A stretch of 64,000 bases of DNA from Pedococcus dokdonensis (GTDB lineage: Bacteria; Actinomycetota; Actinomycetes; Actinomycetales; Dermatophilaceae), in assembly GCF_900104525.1 (NCBI RefSeq), contig NZ_LT629711.1, positions 1,736,001 through 1,800,000 on the forward strand. Direction: 5' to 3'. Both the position numbers and the translations under genes were made by a program. Below the pieces are notes generated by a model, which did no database searches, was not told the origin of the DNA, and saw only the letters and a program-made list of their open reading frames with translations. Positions 52,045 to 60,213 of this stretch are shown here, one piece after another. How positions within the stretch are numbered: position 1 is the first letter of the stretch; every line of letters begins with the position of its first letter.

Positions 52045-53088
52045 ATGAGGATCGTCGTCACCGGTGGTGCCGGGTTCATCGGCACCGCCCTGCTGCGTGC
52101 GCTGGCCGCCACGTCCCGCGAGGTCGTGGTGCTGGACTCGCTGCGCCCGGACGTCCACCGCGACGGAGGTCTCGCGGCCAGCGCCAGGCTGTCGTCGCTC
52201 GGTGTGCGGCTGGTCGTGGCCGACGTGCGCGACCGCTCGGCGGTCCTCGCACAGGTCGAGGGCGCCGACGCCGTCGTGCACCTCGCGGCCAAGGTCGGCC
52301 TCGGCGTCGACCTCGACGACATGGACGACTACGTCTCCAGCAACTCGCTCGGCACGGCCACGGTGCTGCGGGCCTGCCACACCGCCGGGGTGGAGCGGGT
52401 CGTCCAGGCCAGCTCGATGGTCGTCTACGGCGAGGGCGCCTACGAGTGCGCCCAGCACGGCCCGGTGGCCCCGGCCCCGCGCACCAGGGACCGGCTCGCC
52501 CGAGGCGAGTTCGACCCGGGCTGCCCGGTGTGCGGTGCCGACCTCGACCCGGCGCTGGTCGACGAGGACGCGGTCCTCGACCCACGCAACACCTATGCCG
52601 CCACCAAGGTCGCCCAGGAGCAGCTGGGTGCGGTCTGGGCCCGCGAGACCGGGGGGTCGTGCACCTCGCTGCGGCTCCACAACGTCTACGGACCCGGTAT
52701 GCCGCGCGACACCCCCTACGCCGGAGTCGCCGCGATCTTCTGGTCGGCGGCGAGGAGGGGCACCGCCCCCCAGGTGTTCGAGGACGGTGGACAGCGCCGC
52801 GACTTCGTCCACGTCGACGACGTGGCGGCGGCGTTCGTCGCGGCGCTGCAGTCCCCTGAGCCCGGCCACGCGGCATACAACGTGGGCTCGGGGGTCGTGC
52901 ACACCATCGGTGAGCTGGCCGCCGAGCTGTCGTCGCTCGCAGGCGGGCCACCCCCGGAGGTGACCGGGGCCTACCGGCTCGGCGACGTGCGGCACATCAC
53001 GGCGTCGAGCGAGCGGGCCGCCCACGGTCTGGGGTGGCGGGGCGCCGTGGCCCTGCGCGACGGGCTGCGGGACCTCGCGTTCAGCTGA
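52045..53088 (+). CDS. NAD-dependent sugar-nucleotide epimerase/dehydratase
   Basis: A 347-residue extended SDR. The Rossmann loop is VTGGAGFIGTALL, the catalytic set is the Ser of VQASSMVVYGEG and the YxxxK of TYAATKVAQE. Between them sits an insertion with GCPVCGADLDP, a CxxC pair that could bind zinc; this is also seen in related actinobacterial epimerases. A CAGGGT hexamer lies six bases before ATG 52045. It starts the glycan-related cluster and overlaps the convergent histidine kinase gene by eight bases. The sugar substrate is unknown. Confidence 0.85.
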   Translation: MRIVVTGGAGFIGTALLRALAATSREVVVLDSLRPDVHRDGGLAASARLSSLGVRLVVADVRDRSAVLAQVEGADAVVHLAAKVGLGVDLDDMDDYVSSNSLGTATVLRACHTAGVERVVQASSMVVYGEGAYECAQHGPVAPAPRTRDRLARGEFDPGCPVCGADLDPALVDEDAVLDPRNTYAATKVAQEQLGAVWARETGGSCTSLRLHNVYGPGMPRDTPYAGVAAIFWSAARRGTAPQVFEDGGQRRDFVHVDDVAAAFVAALQSPEPGHAAYNVGSGVVHTIGELAAELSSLAGGPPPEVTGAYRLGDVRHITASSERAAHGLGWRGAVALRDGLRDLAFS

Positions 53089-54220
53089 CGGTCGCGGCGG
53101 GCAGGGCCACGTCGAACCGGCAGCCGCCGTCGACGTTGGCGACCGAGATCGACCCGGCGTGGGACTCGGCGATGCCCTTCGCGATGGCCAGCCCCAGGCC
53201 CGCCCCGGCGTCCCGGCCGCTGCGCTCGGGGTCGGCGCGCCACCCGGCCTCGAAGACCCGGTGCAGGTCGGGCTCGGCGATGCCGCCGCACTCGTCCTCC
53301 ACCGACACCTGGGTGCGACCGTCGGGGCAGCGCTCGGCCCGCACGACGACCGAGCCGCCCTCGGAGGTGTGGCGCACGGCGTTCCCGACGAGGTTGCCGA
53401 GCAACCGGGTCAGCTCGTCGCCGTTGCCGGTGACCGCCAGCCGGTCACCGTCACCGGCCACCTGCAGGCGCAGGCCCACGCGGCGCTGCTCGGCGTGCTG
53501 CTGCAGCTCGCTGACCACGTCGTGCGCGACCTCGACCAGGCTGACCAGGGCGGCGTCGTCGCGGGTGCCGGCTTCGGGTGCGCTGACGCGGGACAGCTCG
53601 AAGAGGTCGCCCACCAGCCCGTCGAGCCGGCCCACCGTCTGACGCATCTGGCGCAGCGCCGGCTCGGGCTCGATCACGCCGTCCTCGAGGCCCTCCGCCA
53701 AGGCGCGCAGGCCCGCCAACGGGGTGCGCAGGTCGTGCGACATGAAGGCCACGAGCTCGCGGCGCGACGACTCGAGAGCACGCTCGCGTCGTTCCGAGGC
53801 CGCGAGCCGGCGGCGAGTGCTCTCGAGCTCGCGGCCGAGCTCGGCGAACTCGGACGAGACACCGTGGGTGTGCGGCTCCTGGTCAGCCGACGCGGGTGCG
53901 CCCAAGGAGCGCAACGAGTTCCGGAGGGCGGTCGCCTCCGAGGCCACCTGCCGCCCGAGCACCAACGACAGCAGGACGCCGATCACCCCGGCACATCCGA
54001 GCGCCACCGAGACCACCGTCGAGTCGTGGGCCGAGATGAACATGCGGCGGACGTTCACGAGCACGGCGAGCGAGACCGCTGCCAGGGGCACGAGGGAGGC
54101 GACCACGACGAGCACGGCCGTGGATCGTCCGCGAAGCCTGGCCAGCACCAGGCCCCCGGCCAGACCGGCCGCGAGGCAGACGACGGTGGTGACCAGCGCG
54201 ATCTGCTGCATGTCGCTCAC
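53081..54220 (-). CDS. sensor histidine kinase
   Basis: A 379-residue membrane kinase. Three hydrophobic helices at the N-terminus (to about residue 95) give almost no extracellular sensor domain. Then come a HAMP-like/coiled segment, the H box FMSHDLRTPLAGLRALAEG, the N box LLGNLVGNAVRHTSEGG, and the G boxes GRDAGAGLGLAIAKGIAESH. GTG 54220 overlaps the regulator stop (GTGA). It partners the 54217 response regulator; the signal is not evident, probably a membrane-state signal. Confidence 0.92.
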   Translation of the reverse strand: MSDMQQIALVTTVVCLAAGLAGGLVLARLRGRSTAVLVVVASLVPLAAVSLAVLVNVRRMFISAHDSTVVSVALGCAGVIGVLLSLVLGRQVASEATALRNSLRSLGAPASADQEPHTHGVSSEFAELGRELESTRRRLAASERRERALESSRRELVAFMSHDLRTPLAGLRALAEGLEDGVIEPEPALRQMRQTVGRLDGLVGDLFELSRVSAPEAGTRDDAALVSLVEVAHDVVSELQQHAEQRRVGLRLQVAGDGDRLAVTGNGDELTRLLGNLVGNAVRHTSEGGSVVVRAERCPDGRTQVSVEDECGGIAEPDLHRVFEAGWRADPERSGRDAGAGLGLAIAKGIAESHAGSISVANVDGGCRFDVALPAATVS

Positions 54221-54939
54221 GGCTGCTCCTGCGGCACGGCGGCCTCGGACTCGTCCCCGAACCGGTAGCCGGCACCGCGGACGGTGACGATCCGCACGGG
54301 GTCCGAGGGGTCGTCCTCGATCTTCTCGCGCACCCGTCGGACGTGCACCGTCACGGTCGAGGTGTCGCCGAAGTCCCATCCCCACACCCGGCGCATCAGC
54401 TGCTCCTTGGTGAAGGTCAGACCCGGGTGGGCGATGAGGTAGCCGAGCAGGTCGAACTCGCGCGTGGTCAGCTCGACGGCGCGACCGGCGACGGTGGCGG
54501 TCCGCGTGCCCGAGTCGACCCGCACCCCCAGGCGCTCGGTGACCCGGGGCAGCAGCGCGGTCGCTCCCAGCCGTTCGCCCCGACGGAGCAGGGCCTCGAC
54601 GCGCCCGAGTGCCTCGCGCGGGCTGAACGGCTTGACCATGTAGTCGTCGGCGCCGAGCTCCAGGCCCAGCAGGCGGTCGTCCTCCTCGCCGCGCGCGCTC
54701 AGCACGATGACGGCGGCGTGGTCGTCCTCGGCCCGACGCCGCCGCAGCACCTCCAGCCCCGACATGAGCGGCAGCATGACGTCGAGGATCACGACGTCGG
54801 GTCGCCGGTCACGCCATTCCTGCAGGGCGGACAGGCCGTCGGCGGCGAGCACCGACTCGAAGCCGGCGCGCTGCAGGTAGGCGGACAGCACGCTGGAGAC
54901 GGTGGGGTCGTCCTCGACGACCAGCACGGTTGCGACCAC
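54217..54939 (-). CDS. OmpR-family response regulator
   Basis: A 240-residue regulator. The receiver domain has VVEDDPTVSSVLSAY (acidic pocket), phosphoacceptor Asp in VVILDVMLPLMSG, and the KPFSPRE switch Lys. The winged-helix effector domain is VELTTREFDLLGYLIAHPG with TVTVHVRRVREKIEDDP. GTG 54939 was chosen because the upstream frame is not protein-like; GTG 54927 is an alternative. It is co-transcribed with its kinase and divergent from the glycosyltransferase operon, which it may regulate. Confidence 0.92.
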   Translation of the reverse strand: MVATVLVVEDDPTVSSVLSAYLQRAGFESVLAADGLSALQEWRDRRPDVVILDVMLPLMSGLEVLRRRRAEDDHAAVIVLSARGEEDDRLLGLELGADDYMVKPFSPREALGRVEALLRRGERLGATALLPRVTERLGVRVDSGTRTATVAGRAVELTTREFDLLGYLIAHPGLTFTKEQLMRRVWGWDFGDTSTVTVHVRRVREKIEDDPSDPVRIVTVRGAGYRFGDESEAAVPQEQP

Positions 54940-55049
54940 CCTTGCAGGGTATTGCGCGCGGCCACCTCTCCGCCCTCCACCTGACCGCTCGCGGCAACCC
55001 GTAAGGGTTTCGTCATCGGTGGCGCGCGCCGCGCGGCTCGACCCGCGCC

Positions 55050-55055
55050 TAGCGT
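55050..55055 (+). promoter_or_regulatory. -10 element TAGCGT, leaderless promoter of the GT2 operon
   Basis: TAGCGT ends six bases before ATG 55062. It drives the coupled GT2 and DUF2064-methyltransferase genes. Confidence 0.6.
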
Positions 55056-55061
55056 CGAGCC

Positions 55062-55733
55062 ATGCCCCAGCCAGTGACGGTCGACGTCGTGCTCCCGTGC
55101 CTGGACGAGGCCGAGGCACTGCCCTGGGTGCTCGACCGGATGCCGAGCTGGGCGCGACCGATCCTCGCCGACAACGGGTCGACCGACGGCTCCGGCGCCA
55201 TCGCGCGGGAGCGGGGGGTGCTGGTCGTGGACGTGACCCGGCGCGGCTACGGGGCGGCCTGCCACGCCGGGCTGATGGCGGCCACCGCTCCCCTCGTGGC
55301 CTTCATGGACGCCGATGCCAGCCTCGACCCGCGCTCGCTCGCCGACCTGCTGGCGGCGCACCAGGTAGCGGAGCCGGGTCGCCCCCACCTGGTCGTCGGC
55401 GCTCGCCAACCGGAGTCCCGCGCTGCGTGGGCGTTGCGGCTCAGGGTCGCGAACCGGGTCCTGGCCGGGCGGGTGAGCCGCGCGACCGGCCTGGAGCTGG
55501 CCGACATCGGGCCGATGCGGCTGGCCGACACCGTTGCCCTGCAACGACTCCCCATCGCCGACCGGCGCTCCGGATATCCCGTCGAGACCGTGCTGCGGGC
55601 GGCTCGGGCGGGGTGGGCCGTGACGGGCGTGGCGGTCCCCTACCTCACCCGGTCGGGGAGGTCCAAGGTGACCGGGACCTGGCTCGGAGCAGCACGGGCG
55701 GTGCACGACATGAGCCGGGTGCTCGGCACGTGA
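55062..55733 (+). CDS. family 2 glycosyltransferase
   Basis: A 223-residue GT-A transferase: VDVVLPCLDEAEALPWVL, PILADNGSTDGSGAIARERG, VAFMDADASLDPRSL (the DxD-type metal motif) and a C-terminal LPIADRRSGYPVETVLRAARAGW typical of dolichyl-phosphate mannose synthase-like GT2 enzymes. No transmembrane segment is present. It overlaps the following gene (GTGA) and so is translationally coupled to the DUF2064-methyltransferase fusion. Confidence 0.9.
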   Translation: MPQPVTVDVVLPCLDEAEALPWVLDRMPSWARPILADNGSTDGSGAIARERGVLVVDVTRRGYGAACHAGLMAATAPLVAFMDADASLDPRSLADLLAAHQVAEPGRPHLVVGARQPESRAAWALRLRVANRVLAGRVSRATGLELADIGPMRLADTVALQRLPIADRRSGYPVETVLRAARAGWAVTGVAVPYLTRSGRSKVTGTWLGAARAVHDMSRVLGT

Positions 55734-57052
55734 GCCGCCCCGCAGCCCCGACGGGCACCACGACTGCCGCCGCCCTGACGACCGCCGCCACCGGGCTGCA
55801 CACCGTCGTGATCCTGGCCAAGTCGCCCCAACCGGGCCGGGTGAAGACCCGGCTCACGCCGGTCTTCGCACCGAGCGAGGCGGCCGCGCTGGCCGCTGCC
55901 GCGATCCGAGACACCCTCGCCGCGGCCCGGGCCACCGGCGCCCGGACCATCCTGTCGTGGGACGGCCCACTGACCTCGTGGCTGCCCGACGACGTCCCGG
56001 TCCACCCCCAGGGCGACGGCGGGCTGGCGGAACGCCTCGACGAGACCTTCCGCAGGTGCCTGCCACCGGACGGCGACCAGCCGACGCTCCTCGTCGGCAT
56101 GGACACGCCACAGGTGACACCGACCGAGCTCTGCAGCGACTGGCACGGTGCGGACGCCGTGCTGGGCCTGAGCGAGGACGGCGGCTACTGGGCGGTCGGC
56201 CTGCGGCGCTATCGACCCGGCCTGTTCGCCGGCGTGCCGATGTCGACCGACCACACCGGCGCCGCCCAGCTCAGGCGGCTGCGCGAGGCCGGCCTGTCGG
56301 TGCACCTGCTCCCGCACCTGCGGGACGTGGACGAACCTGTCGACGCGGCGGCAGTGGCACAGGCGGCTCCGCGGTCCCGGTTCGCCCGCACGTTCCGCAG
56401 GATCGTGGCGACGCCGTGCCACCCGTCGCTCCTGTTCGACCTGGCGCTGGCCGGAGGACCCGTCCGGGTCAGCGGCGAGGAGGCCCGAGCCGGGCGCTCG
56501 CAGGTGCTCCCCGTCGAGTCGTGGCTGCGGATGTCGCCCGTCGACCACCTGATCGTGAGCCGCTGCTCCGGCCCGGTGATCGACATCGGCTGTGGCCCGG
56601 GCCGGTTCGTGGAGGCGCTGGCCGCTCGGGGCCTGCCCGTCCTCGGCATCGACGTCTCGGGCGCCTCGGTCGGCCAGACCCGGGCGAGAGGGGCGAGCGC
56701 CCTGTGTCGCGACGTCTTCGAGCCCGTCCCCGGCGAAGGGCGGTGGCAGACGCTGCTCCTCGCCGACGGCAACGTCGGCATCGGCGGTGACCCTGTGGAG
56801 CTCCTCATCCGCTGTCGTGAGCTGCTCAGCCCGGAGGGCTGGGCCCTGGTCGAGGTGGATCCCGACGAGGACGTCGACCGGCGCGCGCAGGTGAGCCTCA
56901 TCGGCCCACTGGGGCGGCGTTCCAGCCCCTTCCCGTGGGCGCAGGTGGGCGCCAGGGCCCTGGTCCGGTATGCCGCGCAGGCCGGTCTGCTGGCCGTCGA
57001 GGACTGGCGCGGTGGTGGGCGGGCCTTCGTCACCCTCCGCCGCGCCGCGTGA
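55730..57052 (+). CDS. DUF2064 glycosyltransferase fused to a SAM methyltransferase
   Basis: A 440-residue two-domain protein. Residues about 24-215 are a DUF2064 (TIGR04282-type) nucleotide-sugar transferase: VVILAKSPQPGRVKTRLTP, LLVGMDTPQVTP and LGLSEDGGYWAVGL. Residues about 275-440 are a class I methyltransferase with the AdoMet loop VIDIGCGPGRFVEAL, acidic VLGIDVSGAS and LEADGNV-like LLADGNVGIGGDP. The linker is about 50 residues long with no recognised fold. These activities are usually separate genes side by side, so the fusion indicates that they act on the same product. The GT2 partner is coupled upstream. Confidence 0.85.
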   Translation: MSRPAAPTGTTTAAALTTAATGLHTVVILAKSPQPGRVKTRLTPVFAPSEAAALAAAAIRDTLAAARATGARTILSWDGPLTSWLPDDVPVHPQGDGGLAERLDETFRRCLPPDGDQPTLLVGMDTPQVTPTELCSDWHGADAVLGLSEDGGYWAVGLRRYRPGLFAGVPMSTDHTGAAQLRRLREAGLSVHLLPHLRDVDEPVDAAAVAQAAPRSRFARTFRRIVATPCHPSLLFDLALAGGPVRVSGEEARAGRSQVLPVESWLRMSPVDHLIVSRCSGPVIDIGCGPGRFVEALAARGLPVLGIDVSGASVGQTRARGASALCRDVFEPVPGEGRWQTLLLADGNVGIGGDPVELLIRCRELLSPEGWALVEVDPDEDVDRRAQVSLIGPLGRRSSPFPWAQVGARALVRYAAQAGLLAVEDWRGGGRAFVTLRRAA

Positions 57053-57055
57053 CGG

Positions 57056-57382
57056 TCAGCGCCGCAGTCCACCCGTGGCCAGCAACGGCACGGCGAGGAG
57101 CAGCACGGTGAGGATCGCGAGGCCGGCCAGGCGCACCGCGGGTCGTGCCGAGGCCGGCGCCCGCCGGGCCACCAGCCAGCCCGACACCACCCCGAGCGGC
57201 GCGAGGACGCCGTCGTGGACCGCGACCCCCGCCACCAGCCAGATACCGACCCGCACCCAGCCCGTCGTGGGCACCTGCGCGAGGAACTGCCACACCCCGA
57301 CCAGACCCAGGGCGACGCCCGCTCCCCCGAGCAGGAGGCGACCCGGACCCGCGTCGCGCAACACGGCCCACGCCTCCTTCAC
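57056..57382 (-). CDS. small membrane protein coupled to the molybdopterin oxidoreductase
   Basis: A 108-residue protein with three hydrophobic segments (LLLGGAGVALGLVGVWQFL, VGIWLVAGVAVHDGVLAPLGVVSGWLV and LAGLAILTVLLLAVPLLA). GTG 57382 overlaps the upstream oxidoreductase stop (GTGA), so it is translated with it and may be a membrane subunit. No family name is recognised. Confidence 0.7.
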   Translation of the reverse strand: MKEAWAVLRDAGPGRLLLGGAGVALGLVGVWQFLAQVPTTGWVRVGIWLVAGVAVHDGVLAPLGVVSGWLVARRAPASARPAVRLAGLAILTVLLLAVPLLATGGLRR

Positions 57383-57732
57383 GACAGCACCTCCAGCTCG
57401 GTGACCCACTTGGTCTGCAGCACCCCGGGGCGGTTCGGGGCGATCAGGCGCACGGGGTAGCCGTGGTCCCTGGTGAGACGAGATCCGTTGAGCCGCAACG
57501 CCAATAGCGTGCTCGGGTGATCGGCATACGCGCGGGGCAGCACCGACTCGGCGTACTCACCGCGCTGCTCGGCCGAGACGACCCGGACGTCGCCGACCAC
57601 TCCCCCGACCAGCTCGACGACGTCCCTCACGCGTACCCCCTCCCAGGTGGCCCCGGCACTCCACCCCTCCACGCAGGCAATGGGGAGACTGACGACCCGC
57701 TGCGTCAGCCCGCGCAGCTGCGCCGCCGTCAC
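57379..57732 (-). CDS. C-terminal part of a frameshifted molybdopterin oxidoreductase
   Basis: A 117-residue frame carrying the sulfite-oxidase-like core: VVSLPIACVEGWSAGATWEGV, with the Cys expected to bind molybdenum, followed by LRLNGSRLTRDHGYPVRLIAPNRPGVLQTKWV. It cannot fold alone as an enzyme; the matching N-terminal part is in the frame 57729-58517. The two frames meet in a GTGA overlap just after a run of five G (minus strand; 57733-57737). Adding one G there reads straight through as RGPGGRQDVTAAQLRGL, as expected for the intact family. Either a real frameshift, a sequencing error or coupled translation of split subunits explains it. Confidence 0.75.
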   Translation of the reverse strand: MTAAQLRGLTQRVVSLPIACVEGWSAGATWEGVRVRDVVELVGGVVGDVRVVSAEQRGEYAESVLPRAYADHPSTLLALRLNGSRLTRDHGYPVRLIAPNRPGVLQTKWVTELEVLS

Positions 57733-58517
57733 GTCCTGCCTGCCCCCGGACCCCGCACCGAGACCACCCAGTCGTCGTCACCCGACCCGGGGTCGAGCGC
57801 CGGGTCGATCCCTGCCTGCGCCGCGGTCCGGTTCACCGGCACCCCCAGCGGGCTGGTGGACGGTCGACGGGACCTCAGCACGGAGAGCGGCTCCAGCCAG
57901 GGCACCGTCGACCCGACGGTCAGGACCACCGCACCCGCAGCGACGCCCACGGCACCGGCAACGAAGGCCCGGCGGCCCTCCTCGGAGGAGACCTGGGCCC
58001 CCGCCGGTGACAGGGCATCGCGGATGGCCGGGAGCTTCACGGCCACGTGCATCGTGAGCGCGCCGATCGCCACCCATGCGAACGCGTAGTGGACGCGGGT
58101 GAAGCCGAACCCGAAGACGTACCACCCCGCGACGTTGGCGATCCCCGACGAGACCATCAGGACCGACGACCCGACGAGCACCGCGATGGAGGCACGCTCG
58201 AGCAGGACGACCGGCGACCCGACGACCGGGCGGGTGAAGAACCGCGGGTACGCGGCGTAGAGCTTGGCGAGCAGCAGCGGCACCGAGGCGGTGCCCGTCG
58301 CGACGTGGATCCCCTGGGTGACGCGGTATCCCCACACCGGGCCGGTCGGGATCGGCAACCAACCGACCGGGTGCTGGTGGAGGTGGCTCAGCAGCCCGGT
58401 GAGGAAGCAGATCGTGAAGGCTGCGCCGAGCCACAGCCCCATCCGTGCGACGACCGTGCGGTCGTGGACCGGCGACGTGAAGTCGCCGGGCACTGGTGGC
58501 TGGGGCAGTCGGGGCAT
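57729..58517 (-). CDS. N-terminal membrane part of the frameshifted molybdopterin oxidoreductase
   Basis: A 262-residue frame with four or five transmembrane helices and His pairs (GLLSHLHQHPVGW, GIHVATGT, HYAFAWVAIGALTMHVAVKL) like a cytochrome b561-type domain, then a Tat-like segment and SPLGVPVNRTAAQAGIDPAL, which begins the molybdopterin domain continued in 57379-57732. ATG 58517 is leaderless with TAGCGT seven bases upstream. The intact enzyme would transfer electrons between the membrane and an extracytoplasmic molybdenum cofactor; the substrate is unknown. Confidence 0.8.
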   Translation of the reverse strand: MPRLPQPPVPGDFTSPVHDRTVVARMGLWLGAAFTICFLTGLLSHLHQHPVGWLPIPTGPVWGYRVTQGIHVATGTASVPLLLAKLYAAYPRFFTRPVVGSPVVLLERASIAVLVGSSVLMVSSGIANVAGWYVFGFGFTRVHYAFAWVAIGALTMHVAVKLPAIRDALSPAGAQVSSEEGRRAFVAGAVGVAAGAVVLTVGSTVPWLEPLSVLRSRRPSTSPLGVPVNRTAAQAGIDPALDPGSGDDDWVVSVRGPGAGRT

Positions 58518-58524
58518 GTCTGCC

Positions 58525-58530
58525 ACGCTA
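58525..58530 (-). promoter_or_regulatory. -10 element TAGCGT, leaderless promoter of the oxidoreductase gene
   Basis: On the minus strand TAGCGT ends seven bases before ATG 58517. Confidence 0.55.
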
Positions 58531-58641
58531 GGCAGGCCAACGTCATCCGACCGGTTCCCGGCTCTTACGAGGCGATGACGGATCGGCTCATCCGGTCTCC
58601 CGCGCTGCCGATCCGGCGGGCGGTCGGACACAGTGGGGAGC

Positions 58642-60213
58642 ATGCGCAGACTCGTCGCGGGGACGGCCGTCATGGTGGCCTGCTCAGCGGGCTACGCCCT
58701 CGCTGGCGACCTCGACGGCAACCGGCTGCGGCTGGCTGGGGTGATGGCGGTCTGGTGGGGGGTGGCCATCGCCACGACCAGGTGGGTCCGGCGCGGCCGT
58801 CCCGCCCTGAGACGGTCCGGTGGACGGCTCCTGCTGCTCGTCTTCCTGGCGGCTCTCGTCGTCCAGCTGCCCGGGCTGCTCACCGCCCCGCGGTCCAGCT
58901 CCGACGCCTACCGCTACGTCTGGGACGGCCGGGTCCAGCTGAGCGGCACCTCGCCCTATCGCTACGCCCCGCTGGACGACCGGCTGGCCGCCCTCCGCGA
59001 CCCGGTGCTCTTCCCCGGCCTCGGGCCCGCTGACCGCTCGGGCTTCCCCACGCAACCACTGCCCAGGACCCGTGCGCAGGTGCTGGAGCGTTCGTCCAAC
59101 GACCCACGGACGCGGATCAACCGCCCGCAGGTGCCGACGATCTACCCGCCCGTCGCCGAGGCGTGGTTCGCGGCCGTCGCGTGGGTCACCCCGCGCGGGT
59201 GGGGCACGCGCGGGCTGCAGCTGGGGTCGGCGCTGGTGGCGGCCGGCGTCGCCCTCGCCCTCGCCGCGCTGCTGCGCCGGCGAGGTGCCGACCCGTGGTC
59301 GGCGCTCTGGTGGGCGTGGTGTCCGACGGTCGTGGCCGAGGCCGGGAACGGCGCCCACGTCGACGTGCTCGCCGCGGCCTGGGTGCTCCTGGCCCTGGCG
59401 GCAGCGAGCGGCAGGGACCGTGGCCGCCGGCAGGGCGACCGGCTCGTCAGCGCCGCGCGGATGGGGCTGACGGGCCTGCTCGCAGGGCTGGCGATCGCAA
59501 CCAAGCTCTACCCGGCACTCCTTCTGGCATCACTCTTCCCGTTGCGCCGCAACCTCACTCGCGTCCTGGGGACTGGCCTGGTCGCCGTCGCCACCGTCGC
59601 CGCGGTCTACCTCCCCCACTGGCTGGCGGCCGGCTCGCTGGTCCTCGGCTACCTGCCCGGCTACCTCGTGGAGGAGGCCGGCCCGAACCGCTCGGGGATC
59701 CTGTCGCTCGCCCTCCCCGACGCCGCGGTCACGCCGGTGTCGGTCATCGTCCTGGCCGCGGTGGCCGCCGCGGTCGCATGGCGCGTGGGCACTGGCAGCA
59801 GGTCGGTCGCCGAGGGTGCTGCGGTGCTGTTCGGAACGCTCCTGCTGGTGACGACCCCCAGCTATCCCTGGTACGCCCTCCCCCTGGTCGCCTGCGCAGT
59901 CCTCGCGGAGCGGCTCGAGTGGCTGGTCGTGGCGGGCGCAGCGGTGCTGGCCTACGCGTCGGTGTCGGTCCACCCGCTCCCGACCGTCGCGTACTCCGCG
60001 GCGGCCGCCCTGGTCGTCCTCGTCACCCTCGGGCGGCGGGCGCTAGGGCCGCGGCTGCTTGCCGACGACGACGTTGGTCCGGGCCAGCTTGTCGTGCAGG
60101 GCCTGCTTGCGCTCGTCCCACGCCGGCCACAGGAGATCGAGCAGCGACACCAGCCCGAACAGGTTGCCCACGAGCGGGATGTTGCTGAGCAGGCTGAGCC
60201 CCGCCTGCAGTGA
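58642..60213 (+). CDS. GT87-like membrane mannosyltransferase
   Basis: A 523-residue polytopic protein with about ten hydrophobic helices. The first extracytoplasmic loop holds SSDAYRYVWDGRVQLSGTSPYRYAP, the acidic catalytic loop of polyprenyl-phosphate-sugar-dependent GT-C enzymes, and PQVPTIYPPVAEAWFA follows; ATKLYPALLLASL and TTPSYPWYALPLVA are further family-like segments. ATG 58642 follows GGGGAG closely. The C-terminal 55 residues or so overlap the RDD gene on the other strand by 171 bases and look like antisense translation (rich in Gln/Glu/Arg), so the natural stop may have been lost by a frameshift near 60040. Confidence 0.8.
   Translation: MRRLVAGTAVMVACSAGYALAGDLDGNRLRLAGVMAVWWGVAIATTRWVRRGRPALRRSGGRLLLLVFLAALVVQLPGLLTAPRSSSDAYRYVWDGRVQLSGTSPYRYAPLDDRLAALRDPVLFPGLGPADRSGFPTQPLPRTRAQVLERSSNDPRTRINRPQVPTIYPPVAEAWFAAVAWVTPRGWGTRGLQLGSALVAAGVALALAALLRRRGADPWSALWWAWCPTVVAEAGNGAHVDVLAAAWVLLALAAASGRDRGRRQGDRLVSAARMGLTGLLAGLAIATKLYPALLLASLFPLRRNLTRVLGTGLVAVATVAAVYLPHWLAAGSLVLGYLPGYLVEEAGPNRSGILSLALPDAAVTPVSVIVLAAVAAAVAWRVGTGSRSVAEGAAVLFGTLLLVTTPSYPWYALPLVACAVLAERLEWLVVAGAAVLAYASVSVHPLPTVAYSAAAALVVLVTLGRRALGPRLLADDDVGPGQLVVQGLLALVPRRPQEIEQRHQPEQVAHERDVAEQAEPRLQ

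Noticed and set aside
49786..53025. 1,079-residue minus-strand frame across the fahA and epimerase genes
   Set aside because: It overlaps three strongly matching plus-strand genes and shows no recognisable motif.
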